Shown here: positions 26,427 to 34,902 of the stretch, piece after piece | How positions within the stretch are numbered: position 1 is the stretch's first letter | Layout: the number at the start of each line of letters is the position of its first letter | Assembly (NCBI GenBank): GCA_964522665.1 | Contig: CAZFVY010000045.1 | Location: forward strand, 1 to 51,855 | Length of the DNA: 51,855 nt | Reading direction: 5' to 3' | DNA from: CAZFVY01 sp964522665 | Lineage (GTDB): Bacteria; Verrucomicrobiota; Verrucomicrobiia; Limisphaerales; CAZFVY01 | Translations under genes and position numbers: made by a program | The notes under the pieces: generated by a model | Told to the model about the DNA's origin: nothing | What the model saw: only the letters and a program-made list of their open reading frames with translations | Databases searched by the model: none

Positions 26427-27395
26427 ATGAAATGGCGCGCATTTATTTCCTTCTCACTGGCCGCGGCGGTTTTGGCCGTCGGTGAAAAAGCCTATTCCGC
26501 CGAAACGAAGGTGGAGACCTATTTGACACCCGCCCAGGGCGGTCAAGATTACGCGGATCAAGGCGAATACAAAAACGATTGGGGCGGCGCCCAGATCATC
26601 GCGCTCGGCGACAATAATTTCCGCATGGTCACCTATCAGGGTGGCCTGCCCGGCGCGGGCTGGGACAAGGAGCACAAGACCGAAACGCCCGGCAAACGCG
26701 AGAATGGCAAGATCGTCTTCACCGGCGCCAACGGCTATCGCGCCGAGCTCGCTGACGGCAAGATCACGATCACGACCGACAACGGCGGCCCCTACACGAT
26801 GGAGAAGACCGAGCGCCAAAGCCCAACGCTAGGCGCCAAGCCGCCCGCGGGCGCGATTGTGCTTTTTGACGGTTCGAGCGCGGACGGCTGGCCCGCCGGT
26901 CACATGGACGATCGCCACCTCCTGGCGGCCGGCTGCCGGAGCAAACTCACCTTCACGAATTTCACCGCGCACGTCGAATTCCTGCTCCCGTTCAAACCAC
27001 TCGGCCGCGGCCAGGACCGCGCGAACAGCGGCGTCTATCTGCAGGATCGCTACGAAATCCAGGTCCTCGATTCCTTTGGCTTGAAGGGTGAAGACAACGA
27101 ATGCGGCGGCATCTATCAGCAAGCCAAGCCCGCGGTGAACATGTGCTTCCCGCCGTTGATTTGGCAGACCTACGACGTCGATTTCACCGCCGCGCAGTAC
27201 GATGACGCGGGCAAGAAGGTCAAAAACGCGGTGGTCACGGTTAAGCACAACGGCGTCACGATCCACGAGAATCTCGAACTGAAAAAGAACACGCCCGGCA
27301 ACGGCAAGAATGAAGACCCGAGCGGCGGGCCGTTCTTCCTGCAAGGCCACGGCAACCCGGTTTATTTCCAGAATATCTGGGTCGTGCCGAAGTAG
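26427..27395 (+). CDS. Exported DUF1080 (3-keto-disaccharide hydrolase-type) protein
   Basis: 322 residues. The signal peptide (MKWRAFISFSLAAAVLAVG) supports the ATG at 26427 over a TTG at 26418. After a beta-rich N-part (about 25-130) comes the DUF1080 jelly roll: AIVLFDGSSADGWPAG, FTAHVEFLLPFKPLGRGQDRANSG, VYLQDRYEIQVLDSFG, ECGGIYQQAKPAVN and HGNPVYFQNIWVV. Members hydrolyse 3-keto-glucosides and related sugars in the periplasm. The position in a run of exported carbohydrate-related genes agrees with that. Confidence 0.92.
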   Translation: MKWRAFISFSLAAAVLAVGEKAYSAETKVETYLTPAQGGQDYADQGEYKNDWGGAQIIALGDNNFRMVTYQGGLPGAGWDKEHKTETPGKRENGKIVFTGANGYRAELADGKITITTDNGGPYTMEKTERQSPTLGAKPPAGAIVLFDGSSADGWPAGHMDDRHLLAAGCRSKLTFTNFTAHVEFLLPFKPLGRGQDRANSGVYLQDRYEIQVLDSFGLKGEDNECGGIYQQAKPAVNMCFPPLIWQTYDVDFTAAQYDDAGKKVKNAVVTVKHNGVTIHENLELKKNTPGNGKNEDPSGGPFFLQGHGNPVYFQNIWVVPK

Positions 27396-27412
27396 CCCGC
27401 CGACCGTGGCGG

Positions 27413-28696
27413 CTATTTACCCGGCGCCGTCGGCGCGGCTGGCTCCGGCGGTTCGGCGGCAAAAACCGCGTCGAGGTAGGCGCTGACTTTTTCGGCCCAA
27501 AGCTGCCCGTGGGCTGCCAAACCTTGCTCGTTGAAATGGACGCCGCGTCCCCCGTGGTCGCGGTATTCCGAGGTGAGCGAGTCGGTGTCCGGACCGGCCA
27601 GCGCGACGCCGAAATCCCACAGGGCCTTTTGCGCGGCGCGAAATTCCTTGTCCGCTGGATCAGTCGCCGAATGATAGGTGGCCTGGGCCACGAACCAGGG
27701 AAAATCCCATCCGGCTTTTCGGCGCGACGCCCGAATGACCTTCTCCAGAAGTTTGCGATAGTCGGCCCCCGAAATTTGACGGTCAGCCGGGTAACCGGCG
27801 CGCGCCTGGCCGGCGTCCGATTCGCCCTGATGCCAAAGCAAGGCGCGAAACCCATTCGGACCTAACTGTTGAATACGCTGCATCATTCCGTCGAATAAAT
27901 CCCCGCTCGCCTCCCAGCCGCCCGTCCGATTCGTCACGACGTGATAGGTGAGCGTCGGCAACCGCTCGATCTTCTCGCCCTTCATGAGCCACTGCCGCAC
28001 GCTCGTGGCTCCGCACCCCGTGCTCGCGACGCCGATGGGCACATGATATTTCTGATTCAGGGCGTCGCCAAACGCCGGGAGAAAACTGCCGCCTCCGCTG
28101 CCGTCCTGCGTCCCCGGTTGCGGATCATAGGCAAACCGCCAGGCGCGGCCGTCAAATGTGGCCACCATGCCGCTCCGCGGATGTTGCCGTTTCTCGCCGT
28201 AATTGGTCGAATTGGATTGGCCGGCCACGACGAATACCTCACCGACTCCGACGTGCGCGACGGTGGCGCGCGCCACCATTTTGCCCGCCACCACCGCGCG
28301 GATTTCAAAACGATACCAGCCTCCGGCCGGAACGGACACGTCGGTCGCAAAGCCCCCCGCCGCGGTCGTCATTGGCGCCCAATCCGGCGCCGGGCTGCCG
28401 CCCAGCGTCGGACCGTCCAGCGCCCAATACAATTCCGCATTGGTCACGGAACAGGCGCCGGCGAGAAACATGTCTCCTCGCGAGCGCGTTCCCCGCTGGA
28501 AAACCTGATAATCCGTGGGCGAAGTCAGCGTGATGCCAGCCTGAGCCGCCGCCGGCGCCGAGGTGGGTTCGTCGATCGCGGCCGCCATAGCGACCGTGGC
28601 GACGCCGACCCAAAGCGCCCAAACCGCGCCGAGCCTGAACATCGGCGTTGCTGACCTACGCGCCCAACGCAATACCGGCGAACGGACTTTTCTCAT
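27413..28696 (-). CDS. Exported sialate O-acetylesterase-like (SASA) SGNH esterase
   Basis: 427 residues from the ATG at 28696. A signal or anchor segment (FRLGAVWALWVGVATVAMAAA) is followed by a beta-rich domain (about 55-160) and the SASA domain. Visible catalytic blocks are VFVVAGQSNSTNYG (nucleophile Ser), ALLWHQGESDAGQ and HFNEQGLAAHGQLWA (His). The family removes O-acetyl groups from sialic acids, xylan or other glycans. The substrate here is unknown. It is convergent with the DUF1080 gene, with 17 bases between their ends. Confidence 0.88.
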   Translation of the reverse strand: MRKVRSPVLRWARRSATPMFRLGAVWALWVGVATVAMAAAIDEPTSAPAAAQAGITLTSPTDYQVFQRGTRSRGDMFLAGACSVTNAELYWALDGPTLGGSPAPDWAPMTTAAGGFATDVSVPAGGWYRFEIRAVVAGKMVARATVAHVGVGEVFVVAGQSNSTNYGEKRQHPRSGMVATFDGRAWRFAYDPQPGTQDGSGGGSFLPAFGDALNQKYHVPIGVASTGCGATSVRQWLMKGEKIERLPTLTYHVVTNRTGGWEASGDLFDGMMQRIQQLGPNGFRALLWHQGESDAGQARAGYPADRQISGADYRKLLEKVIRASRRKAGWDFPWFVAQATYHSATDPADKEFRAAQKALWDFGVALAGPDTDSLTSEYRDHGGRGVHFNEQGLAAHGQLWAEKVSAYLDAVFAAEPPEPAAPTAPGK

Positions 28697-28955
28697 CGTA
28701 TGCGAGTCAGCGTATTGCCGCCCGCCTCCCAGTGTCAACGGCGGCGGGGTGGGCGAAGGGGTTCACCTCATCCGCCCCCTTCGGCCAAACCCAAGCCAAT
28801 CGCCGGCCGCGCCCGCCGCGGCAGCGAATAAAGCGCCGCCAAGACGGCCCCGCCCGACAAAAATCACCCCGTACGCTGGCGTATTAACGTCGTTTTAATG
28901 GCGCTCACGCGGCTTTTAATTACCCGCCGAAATCGGATGGCGTTCTATTTTAACC

Positions 28956-29288
28956 ATGAATACGAACTCGTTAAATCTACTCGAGGACGCCGGGTCGGCG
29001 GCCGCGGAGGAGCGAGTGGGAAGACCTGACGACGCGAGTCTGGAGTCGATTGACGGCGGATTGGGGAGGGTGGCGACTGACAGGTCCGCCCCGTCTCCGC
29101 GGGCCGACTCAATCGTCTTCCTTTTCGTGCCGCAGAACCGATCCGGGGCCAAACTGTGGCGACGACTGGCGCAATTGTTCCCGGCCTTGGAAGCTGAGGC
29201 TCCCGCGCTCGGCGCCGCCAAAACCACGACCGCCCCGACCGGCGAAATGCCGCTCTGGACCTGGTTCTTGCCCAATCCGCGGCGCTGA
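28956..29288 (+). CDS. Small hypothetical protein
   Basis: 110 residues from an ATG at 28956. It has an acidic N-terminal third (LLEDAGSAAAEERVGRPDD), then SIVFLFVPQNRSGAKLWRRL and a Trp-containing C-terminus (LWTWFLPNP). I recognise no domain, signal peptide or convincing Shine-Dalgarno. A frame of similar length exists on the opposite strand over the same DNA, but its composition is worse (Ser/Arg/Ala runs). Treat as doubtful. Confidence 0.35.
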   Translation: MNTNSLNLLEDAGSAAAEERVGRPDDASLESIDGGLGRVATDRSAPSPRADSIVFLFVPQNRSGAKLWRRLAQLFPALEAEAPALGAAKTTTAPTGEMPLWTWFLPNPRR

Positions 29289-29384
29289 CGACGCGCTACG
29301 CGATTAATTCGCGCCCGCTGCCAAGTTGGCGGCGTGGCCGAATTTGGGCTGGCCTCGGCGCCACAACGCGGTACGCTGGACGGC

Positions 29385-30056
29385 ATGACCCAGAAGCCCG
29401 TTGTTTCATGCGCTCTTAGCCTCGTTCTGCTCGGCCTCGTTTCCGCTGGCGCCGATTCGTTCCCGGCCGCCTACCAAGGCCGCCCTTTTGAAGACGCGTA
29501 TCACAAGACCGGCGTGCCCGCGATTCCCGGGATTCTGCAATGCGCCTTGTATGACTTGGGCGGCGAAGGGGTCGCCTACCATGATACCGACGCCACGAAC
29601 CACGGCAGCGGCGAATTGAATCTTCAAGTCGGACATCAACGCGCGCACGCCAACGCGTATATCTGGAGCTTCCGCCGAGACGAAGGCGTGGATCTTTCGT
29701 ACGTCAAGGACTGGGCCGACCTGAATCACACGAATCTGGTCAGCCCGCACATCAATCAGCTTTACATCGGCTGGACCGCCGACGGCGAATGGTGCAATTA
29801 CACCGTGAACGTCAGCGCGCCGGGAACTTACCGGATCAAGGCGTTGTACACGTTCCAGGCCAACGCGATCACGTTCGACCTGAATGGCAAACCGGCAGCC
29901 ACCTGCAAGCTCCCGGTCGCCACGCCCGGTTTTCATTACTGGAACTTCGCCGACATTGGCACGATTACTTTCCCGGAGTCCGGACGGCAATTGCTGACCT
30001 TCCACTACGGCAAGGGAAACAATTTCGCCTATTTCGAGTTCGAAAAAGCGCCCTAG
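29385..30056 (+). CDS. Exported CBM6-like carbohydrate-binding protein
   Basis: 223 residues from the ATG at 29385, with a signal peptide (VVSCALSLVLLGLVSAGA). The body matches the pattern of family-6-type binding modules and the related DUF5010 C-domain. It shows VAYHDTDATNHG, a segment IGWTADGEWCNYTVNVSAPG and TYRIKALYTF, and closes with FPESGRQLLTFHYGKGN. No catalytic domain accompanies it, so it probably captures or presents glycans at the surface. An in-frame GTG at 29334 is an alternative but would put 17 residues ahead of the signal. Confidence 0.82.
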   Translation: MTQKPVVSCALSLVLLGLVSAGADSFPAAYQGRPFEDAYHKTGVPAIPGILQCALYDLGGEGVAYHDTDATNHGSGELNLQVGHQRAHANAYIWSFRRDEGVDLSYVKDWADLNHTNLVSPHINQLYIGWTADGEWCNYTVNVSAPGTYRIKALYTFQANAITFDLNGKPAATCKLPVATPGFHYWNFADIGTITFPESGRQLLTFHYGKGNNFAYFEFEKAP

Positions 30057-30085
30057 CCTGGAACGGTCGCACCGGGCAATTGCCG

Positions 30086-30105
30086 GGGCGGCGTTGGCGC
30101 CGCCC
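30086..30105 (+). terminator. GC-rich hairpin after the CBM-like gene
   Basis: GGGCGGCG, loop TTGG, CGCCGCCC: a perfect 8-base stem with a tetraloop, 30 bases after the stop codon at 30056. No T-run follows directly, so it is a weak or factor-assisted terminator at best. Confidence 0.4.
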
Positions 30106-30263
30106 GCGAGATTGTCGCGCGACGGTTCAGCCGAAATGCTGACGCGCGGTCCGGCGCCGCCCACGACATTTTTTTGGGGTAAATTGTTTTGAACGCCACC
30201 CTCGCCGTGGTCATCCTGACCGCCGTCGCGACCGAGCCTGGCGTCCGCGTCGCGCGCTAAAAT

Positions 30264-30908
30264 ATGAATGTTTCCAAAGGCTTGTTCATCGTGTTTGAAG
30301 GTCTCGATGGCTCGGGCACCTCGACGCAGGCGCGCCTCTTGCAGGAATCGCTTTCCAAAGAGGGCGTGCGCGTCTTTTTGACCGCCGAACCGACCGCCGG
30401 TCCAATTGGCGTCCTGATTCGTCTGGCGATGTCCCATCGCTTGGTCTCCTCCAGCGACCCGGCGGTGGAAGACCGGCAACTGGCTTACTGGTTCGCCGCC
30501 GACCGCTACGATCACCTTTACAACGACGTCGATGGCGTGCTCAAGCAGTTGAAGTCCGGCGCCACCGTGATTTCCACCCGCTATTGCCTTTCGTCCTTCG
30601 CCTATCACTGCCGCAATGACGATGATTTCCGCCTGATTCAGAAACTGAACGAGGACTTTCCGCCCGCGGACTTGACGTTCTTCGTCGATTGCCCGGTCGA
30701 GACCTGTCTCCGCCGCATCAGTCAGCGGCAGTATGTAAGTGAGAAGTACGAGCACCGTGACAAGCTCAACGCGGTCAAAGCGAATTTTGAAAAAGCTCTC
30801 GCGGCGTATCCCCACAAGTTGCACCGGCTCAACGGTGAGGAAGAGCCAGCGTTACTCCATCAAAAAATCTGCCTGCTCACGCGGGAAAAACTGCGCCACG
30901 CGCAGTGA
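30264..30908 (+). CDS. tmk: Thymidylate kinase-like protein
   Basis: 214 residues with overall dTMP kinase layout: FIVFEGLDGSGTSTQARLL, RVFLTAEPTAGPIG, WFAADRYDHL, FFVDCPVETCLRRI and a lid-like basic segment. It would phosphorylate dTMP to dTDP. Two signature residues differ. The P-loop Lys is Thr19 (GLDGSGTST), and the Asp of the usual DRY/H motif is Thr105 (STRYCLSSFAYH). The GSGTST form exists in some annotated thymidylate kinases as I recall, but activity should not be assumed. It is not adjacent to holB or other replication genes. The start ATG lies behind an A/T-rich stretch (TTTTTTTGGGGTAAATTG) suited to a promoter. Confidence 0.8.
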   Translation: MNVSKGLFIVFEGLDGSGTSTQARLLQESLSKEGVRVFLTAEPTAGPIGVLIRLAMSHRLVSSSDPAVEDRQLAYWFAADRYDHLYNDVDGVLKQLKSGATVISTRYCLSSFAYHCRNDDDFRLIQKLNEDFPPADLTFFVDCPVETCLRRISQRQYVSEKYEHRDKLNAVKANFEKALAAYPHKLHRLNGEEEPALLHQKICLLTREKLRHAQ

Positions 30909-30994
30909 ACGGGCCGACCGGAAGGTTCCCTTGTGGCCTGGCGGCGCAGAGATTTCGCCGCGCTCATAAGCCCGGACGATCGCCTGCGTCAGGA

Positions 30995-32044
30995 TTAAGC
31001 TTGGTAGTCGGGCGTAGCGAGTTGCGCCAGTTTTGCGGTGGCCTGTCCGCCGTCGATTAACGCCTCCGCCAATTGCCACCCTTCCGCGAGGGACCGGGTT
31101 TTGGCGGCGACGAAGAGCGCGGCGGCGGCGTTGAGCAGCACGGCGTCGCGCTTCGGTCCACGGTCGTCACCGCGCAGAATTCGGCGGGTGATCTCCGCGT
31201 TCGCCCGCGCGTCGCCACCGGCCAGATCGGCGAGCGTCGCCGGTTGCAGCGGAAAGGCGTCCGGGACAAAATGGGAGGCGGTGAAGCCCCGTTCCTGGTA
31301 AAACTCGGCGAGTTGATTCCCGCCCAGCGTTGAGAATTCATCGAGCCAGGCGTCGCCCACGCGCCCGCTGACGACCATCCCGCGGCGGACCCCGAGCAAC
31401 TGCAGAACCTCCGCCAATTTCTCGCACAACTCGGGCCGCGGGACGCCGACCAATTGCGCGGACGGCCGCGCCGGATTCAACAACGGTCCGAGGAAATTAA
31501 AAATCGTGCGTTGCCCTTTCGCGGCGCAGGCGCGGCGCGCGGGGCCGATCTGTTGAAACGCCGGGTGGTACTGGGGAGCGAAGAAAAAGGCGAAGCGCCG
31601 CTCCCGCAGCGAGAGCGCGGCCTGGGCGGGGGTCAGTTCCACCGGAATGCCCAAAGCCTGGAGGACGTCCGCGCTGCCGGCCTGCGAGGTGATCGCGCGG
31701 TTGCCATGCTTGGCCACCGCCACCCCGGCGGAGGCGGCCACCAGCGCCACCGTCGTCGAAATGTTAAAGGTGCGGAGTTGGTCGCCCCCCGTTCCGCAGA
31801 CGTCCAGAATTTCCTCAGCGCGCGTGGCGGCGTCCAGCGGGGGCTGTATCGAGCGGGCGCGAAGCTCGGCGGCAAAGGCCGCGATCTCCGCGGTGGTTTC
31901 GCCCTTCCGCGCGAGCGCCGTCAGAAATTCAACCTTTTCCGATACGGAAGCGCCGGTCCCCGCCAATTCCGCGACCGCGTCACGCGCCTGCTCCGCGGAC
32001 AGGGAAACCGACCGCGCGAGCTGTTCCGTAAGAGTCTCGAGCAC
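30995..32044 (-). CDS. trpD: Anthranilate phosphoribosyltransferase
   Basis: 349 residues, normal length. Tryptophan pathway step: anthranilate plus PRPP gives phosphoribosyl-anthranilate. Motifs seen are the PRPP loop ILDVCGTGGDQLRTFNIST, then KHGNRAITSQAGSADVLQALG, FAPQYHPAFQQIGPARR, and NFLGPLLNPARP. No other trp genes are present. The neighbour 6 bases upstream encodes a FliL-like membrane protein, so the operon partner is unrelated in function. Confidence 0.97.
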   Translation of the reverse strand: MLETLTEQLARSVSLSAEQARDAVAELAGTGASVSEKVEFLTALARKGETTAEIAAFAAELRARSIQPPLDAATRAEEILDVCGTGGDQLRTFNISTTVALVAASAGVAVAKHGNRAITSQAGSADVLQALGIPVELTPAQAALSLRERRFAFFFAPQYHPAFQQIGPARRACAAKGQRTIFNFLGPLLNPARPSAQLVGVPRPELCEKLAEVLQLLGVRRGMVVSGRVGDAWLDEFSTLGGNQLAEFYQERGFTASHFVPDAFPLQPATLADLAGGDARANAEITRRILRGDDRGPKRDAVLLNAAAALFVAAKTRSLAEGWQLAEALIDGGQATAKLAQLATPDYQA

Positions 32045-32050
32045 GGCGCG

Positions 32051-32815
32051 TTACTTCGTGACGATCGAGACGATAATGACGCTATCCACAATGTCGGAGC
32101 CGAGGATGGAGTTGTATTTCACTCGCAGTTCGTCCCGCAGCAACTTGCGGAATCCCGGCTCCAACAAATCATTGAATTGCTTGGCCGCCAGCAGACGGGC
32201 GGTCTCCGCGATCATTTCCTCCTGCTTGTCATTCCACAACTCGGCCGCCGGATCGCTGAAATCGATGCTCATGCATATCTCAAACGTCGCGATCCGCGGT
32301 GGACGCAGGCCAACCGGTTGATAATCGAGCGTGCCGGAATCAGTCGGGCGCTTGGAGCCAACCAGATCCTCGATGTCGGCAAAGCTTCCCTCGTGGACCA
32401 GGCCAAAATGATTAGGCCCCGCCCGGCGGTCCGTCTCATAATAAACGACGATCTGGTCGGCTTTCGCCTCGTAGCGGGTTCCCTTGACCAAGACCTTCGG
32501 CCCCTGCGCCACGCCGGCTTCCTTCCGGTAACGCATATACTCCAATTTGTCGATCGTGAGGGGAACTTCGAGCAGGTCGTGGTACTTGGGATTGAGCCGG
32601 GCGTTGATTTTCGCCTGCGCGGAGGCCTCCGCGGCGGCGGCTTGATTGGCTTTCCGCTCCGCCAACTTGGGCAGGACGTACTGCACGACCGCAACGGTCC
32701 CCAGCGGCATGATGATCACCGCCGCCAACACCGGCATCATCCGCGCCATCAAAGAACGGCGTTTGCCCGCGCTTCGGACGACGGCGACTGGAGTAGTGGG
32801 TCCCGCGACGGCCAT
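32051..32815 (-). CDS. FliL-like single-pass membrane protein
   Basis: 254 residues. One TM helix (about 26-48: PVLAAVIIMPLGTVAVVQYVLP) is followed by a helical linker rich in Ala/Glu and a large extracytoplasmic part. The C-terminal 70 residues (MSIDFSDPAAELWNDKQEEM, LLEPGFRKLLRDELRVKYNS, VDSVIIVSIVTK) resemble the FliL domain of flagellar basal bodies. No flagellar gene is nearby, and FliL-like proteins also occur without flagella. It heads a two-gene operon with trpD (6-base gap). Assignment to FliL is tentative. Confidence 0.6.
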   Translation of the reverse strand: MAVAGPTTPVAVVRSAGKRRSLMARMMPVLAAVIIMPLGTVAVVQYVLPKLAERKANQAAAAEASAQAKINARLNPKYHDLLEVPLTIDKLEYMRYRKEAGVAQGPKVLVKGTRYEAKADQIVVYYETDRRAGPNHFGLVHEGSFADIEDLVGSKRPTDSGTLDYQPVGLRPPRIATFEICMSIDFSDPAAELWNDKQEEMIAETARLLAAKQFNDLLEPGFRKLLRDELRVKYNSILGSDIVDSVIIVSIVTK

Positions 32816-32925
32816 AGTTTGATCAACGACTCAATGCCTGTATTGAACAGGTTCACTTACCCTAGCGCGTCGCGCCATCCTTGCAAGGTCAGAATTGGGG
32901 CCGGCGGCGACCCGCGCCGCGCCGC

Positions 32926-33207
32926 CTACTCGACCTTGACGGCCTGCCAATAGGCGTTGCCTGCCGTGCGATTGGCGATCAAAACGCGCTGGTAAAGCCG
33001 CAACTGGACCGTCTGGCCGGCATAGGCCGAAAGATCAATTCGCACCAGCCGCCACTGACGACCGACGGACCCAGCGCCGGCCTCAATCTGCCGTTTCAGA
33101 AGCAGCGCGTTGTCAGCGTACACGTTCAACTCCCACGCCCGCCCGGGATCGACCCCGGCATTGAAGCTCAACGTGACTTGCGAATCGGCGTAGTCAACGT
33201 CGTCACG
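32926..33207 (-). pseudogene. Orphan C-terminal beta-sandwich fragment
   Basis: The frame runs without interruption from the TAG stop of the upstream amidohydrolase (33210-33208) to a stop at 32926, about 93 codons. It is in the same reading frame as that gene. The peptide (DDVDYADSQVTLSFNAG, AWELNVYADNALLLKRQI, QWRLVRIDLSAYAGQTVQLR, GNAYWQAVKVE) is a convincing C-terminal half of a carbohydrate-binding jelly roll. It has no ATG or proper start (only a TTG at 33171). It is probably the remnant of a deleted exported protein. Readthrough of the TAG to make a longer amidohydrolase is the alternative. Confidence 0.55.
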
Positions 33208-34902
33208 CTATTTAGCGGGTTTCCAGCCTGGACCGCGCAGCACGCGGCCGGGCTTGGCCCCGGTATGCTCGCCATCCTTGAGGATTTGCACGCCGTTGAC
33301 GAAAACATCCACCATGCCGGTGGCGTATTGGTGCGGCCGATCAAATGTCGCGTGATCCTGAATTTTTGCCGGATCGAAGATCACGACGTCGCCGAAATAA
33401 CCCGGCTTGAGTTCGCCCCGTCGATCGAGCTTTAGATTAGCGGCCGCGAGCGCCGCGAGCCGGTGGACGGCCTCTGCCAGTGAGATCACTTTTTCATCGC
33501 GAACATATTTGCCCAGGAGCCGGGCGACGTTGCCGTAGGCGCGCGGATGGGCGTTCGCTTTCAGGAACAGGCCTTCGGCGGCCGGCGACGCTTCATCCGA
33601 GCCGAAACTGATCCAGGGCTGGGCGATCTCCCGGCGGACGTTTTCCTCCGACATGAGAAAGTAAACCGTGCTGACCCGGCTCCCGTCCTCGATCACCAGG
33701 TCCATCGCGGTTTCCGGCGGCGACTTGCCGCGCATGGCGGCGACCTCCGCAAGCGTCTTGCCAGTCAGCGGTTTGAGCGCGTCATTCTTGAAGCCAGCCA
33801 GCAGGATACGGTCGGGCGATCCGGCCGCCAGGTAAAAATTCTCCCACTGATCGGTGGACTGCAGCATCTCCCGCATAACCCGCTCGCGGATTTGGGGGTC
33901 CTTAAGCCGCTGCGCCCAGGCCTTGTAGCCGCCTTCCTGAACCCACGGGGGCATCGCGGCGTCCAAGCCGGTGGCCCCCGCCGTGTAGGTGTACATGTCG
34001 GCGGTAATCCGTTGGCCGCGGGCGCGGGCCGCCTCGATCTTTTGGAACAAGGCGGCGAGTTTGTCCCAATTCCGCTGGCCGGCCGCTTTTAAGTGGTAGA
34101 ACTCGGCGGCGACGCCCGCTTCCCGCGAAATCGTAATCAGTTCATCGGCCGCTTCCAATAAACGGTTCCCTTCGCTGCGAATGTGGGAAATGTAGCTACC
34201 CCCGTATTCCGCGGCGACTTTCGCCAGCGCGATCAACTCGTCCGTTTTCGCGTAAAAAGCGGGGGCGTAGATCAACGCCGAGCCGACCCCCAACGCGCCT
34301 TCCTCCATCGCCTGGCGGACTAACGCCCGCATTCGCTCCAGTTCCGCCGGCGTCGGAGCGCGGTCCGCGTAGCCGATTTCATGCACGCGCACCGTGGTGG
34401 CGCCGACGAACGAGGCGATGTTCGGCGATACCCCGCGCGCGGCCAACTGGTCCAAATACTCGCTCAGCGTCGTCCAGGTGACGTCGTATTTGATGTCCCC
34501 CTGCTGCTCGACCATCTCCTTTTTCATCGTCGCGTTCAAAGGCCCCATCGATTCGCCTTCGCCGAAAACCTCGAGCGTCACCCCTTGCCGAACATCACTC
34601 TGCGAACGGCCATCGACGATCAGCGATTCGGTCGCCCAGCTGAGCATGTTGATGAACCCCGGGGCCACGGCCATCCCTTTTGCGTCCACCTCCAACTTCC
34701 CTCGCGCCCCGGCCAGGTCGCCTATCGCCGCGATCAAATCGCCACGCAGCGCCACATCAGCCACCCGGGGCGGGCCTCCGCTGCCATCGTAAAGCGTCCC
34801 GTGCCGAATCACGACGTCGTAGTCGGCGGCCGCGGCGCCGTGAAGCAGGCCACCCAACACGCCACCAATACCCAAGAAAAGTCGCAGGAGCCTCATAAAC
34901 AT
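33208..34902 (-). CDS. Exported D-aminoacylase-type amidohydrolase, atypical metal site
   Basis: 564 residues. The signal peptide (MRLLRLFLGIGGVLGGLLHG) supports ATG 34902 or 34896. The upstream frame is only reachable by a TTG. The composite beta domain (YDVVIRHGTLYDGSGGPPRV, RGDLIAAIGDLAG) and barrel motifs of N-acyl-D-amino-acid deacylases are present: GVTLEVFGEGESMGPLN, YISHIRSEGNRLLEA, EFYHLKAAGQRNWDKL, and SFGSDEAS. Where the family has PGFIDxHTH the sequence is PGFINMLSWATES, so the first two metal ligands are absent. The ending GPGWKPAK matches usual C-termini. The substrate may be an acylated D-amino acid or a dipeptide. Catalysis by the remaining single metal site is inferred. Confidence 0.87.
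   Translation of the reverse strand: MFMRLLRLFLGIGGVLGGLLHGAAAADYDVVIRHGTLYDGSGGPPRVADVALRGDLIAAIGDLAGARGKLEVDAKGMAVAPGFINMLSWATESLIVDGRSQSDVRQGVTLEVFGEGESMGPLNATMKKEMVEQQGDIKYDVTWTTLSEYLDQLAARGVSPNIASFVGATTVRVHEIGYADRAPTPAELERMRALVRQAMEEGALGVGSALIYAPAFYAKTDELIALAKVAAEYGGSYISHIRSEGNRLLEAADELITISREAGVAAEFYHLKAAGQRNWDKLAALFQKIEAARARGQRITADMYTYTAGATGLDAAMPPWVQEGGYKAWAQRLKDPQIRERVMREMLQSTDQWENFYLAAGSPDRILLAGFKNDALKPLTGKTLAEVAAMRGKSPPETAMDLVIEDGSRVSTVYFLMSEENVRREIAQPWISFGSDEASPAAEGLFLKANAHPRAYGNVARLLGKYVRDEKVISLAEAVHRLAALAAANLKLDRRGELKPGYFGDVVIFDPAKIQDHATFDRPHQYATGMVDVFVNGVQILKDGEHTGAKPGRVLRGPGWKPAK

Noticed and set aside
28916..29386. 156-codon minus-strand frame opposite the small hypothetical gene
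   Set aside because: Ser/Ala/Arg-rich with no motif. The plus-strand alternative is slightly better, and both are weak.
29406..32953. Large antisense frames over the CBM-like gene/tmk (472 codons) and over trpD/FliL-like genes (499 codons)
   Set aside because: Each covers two well-supported genes on the other strand and shows no recognisable motif.
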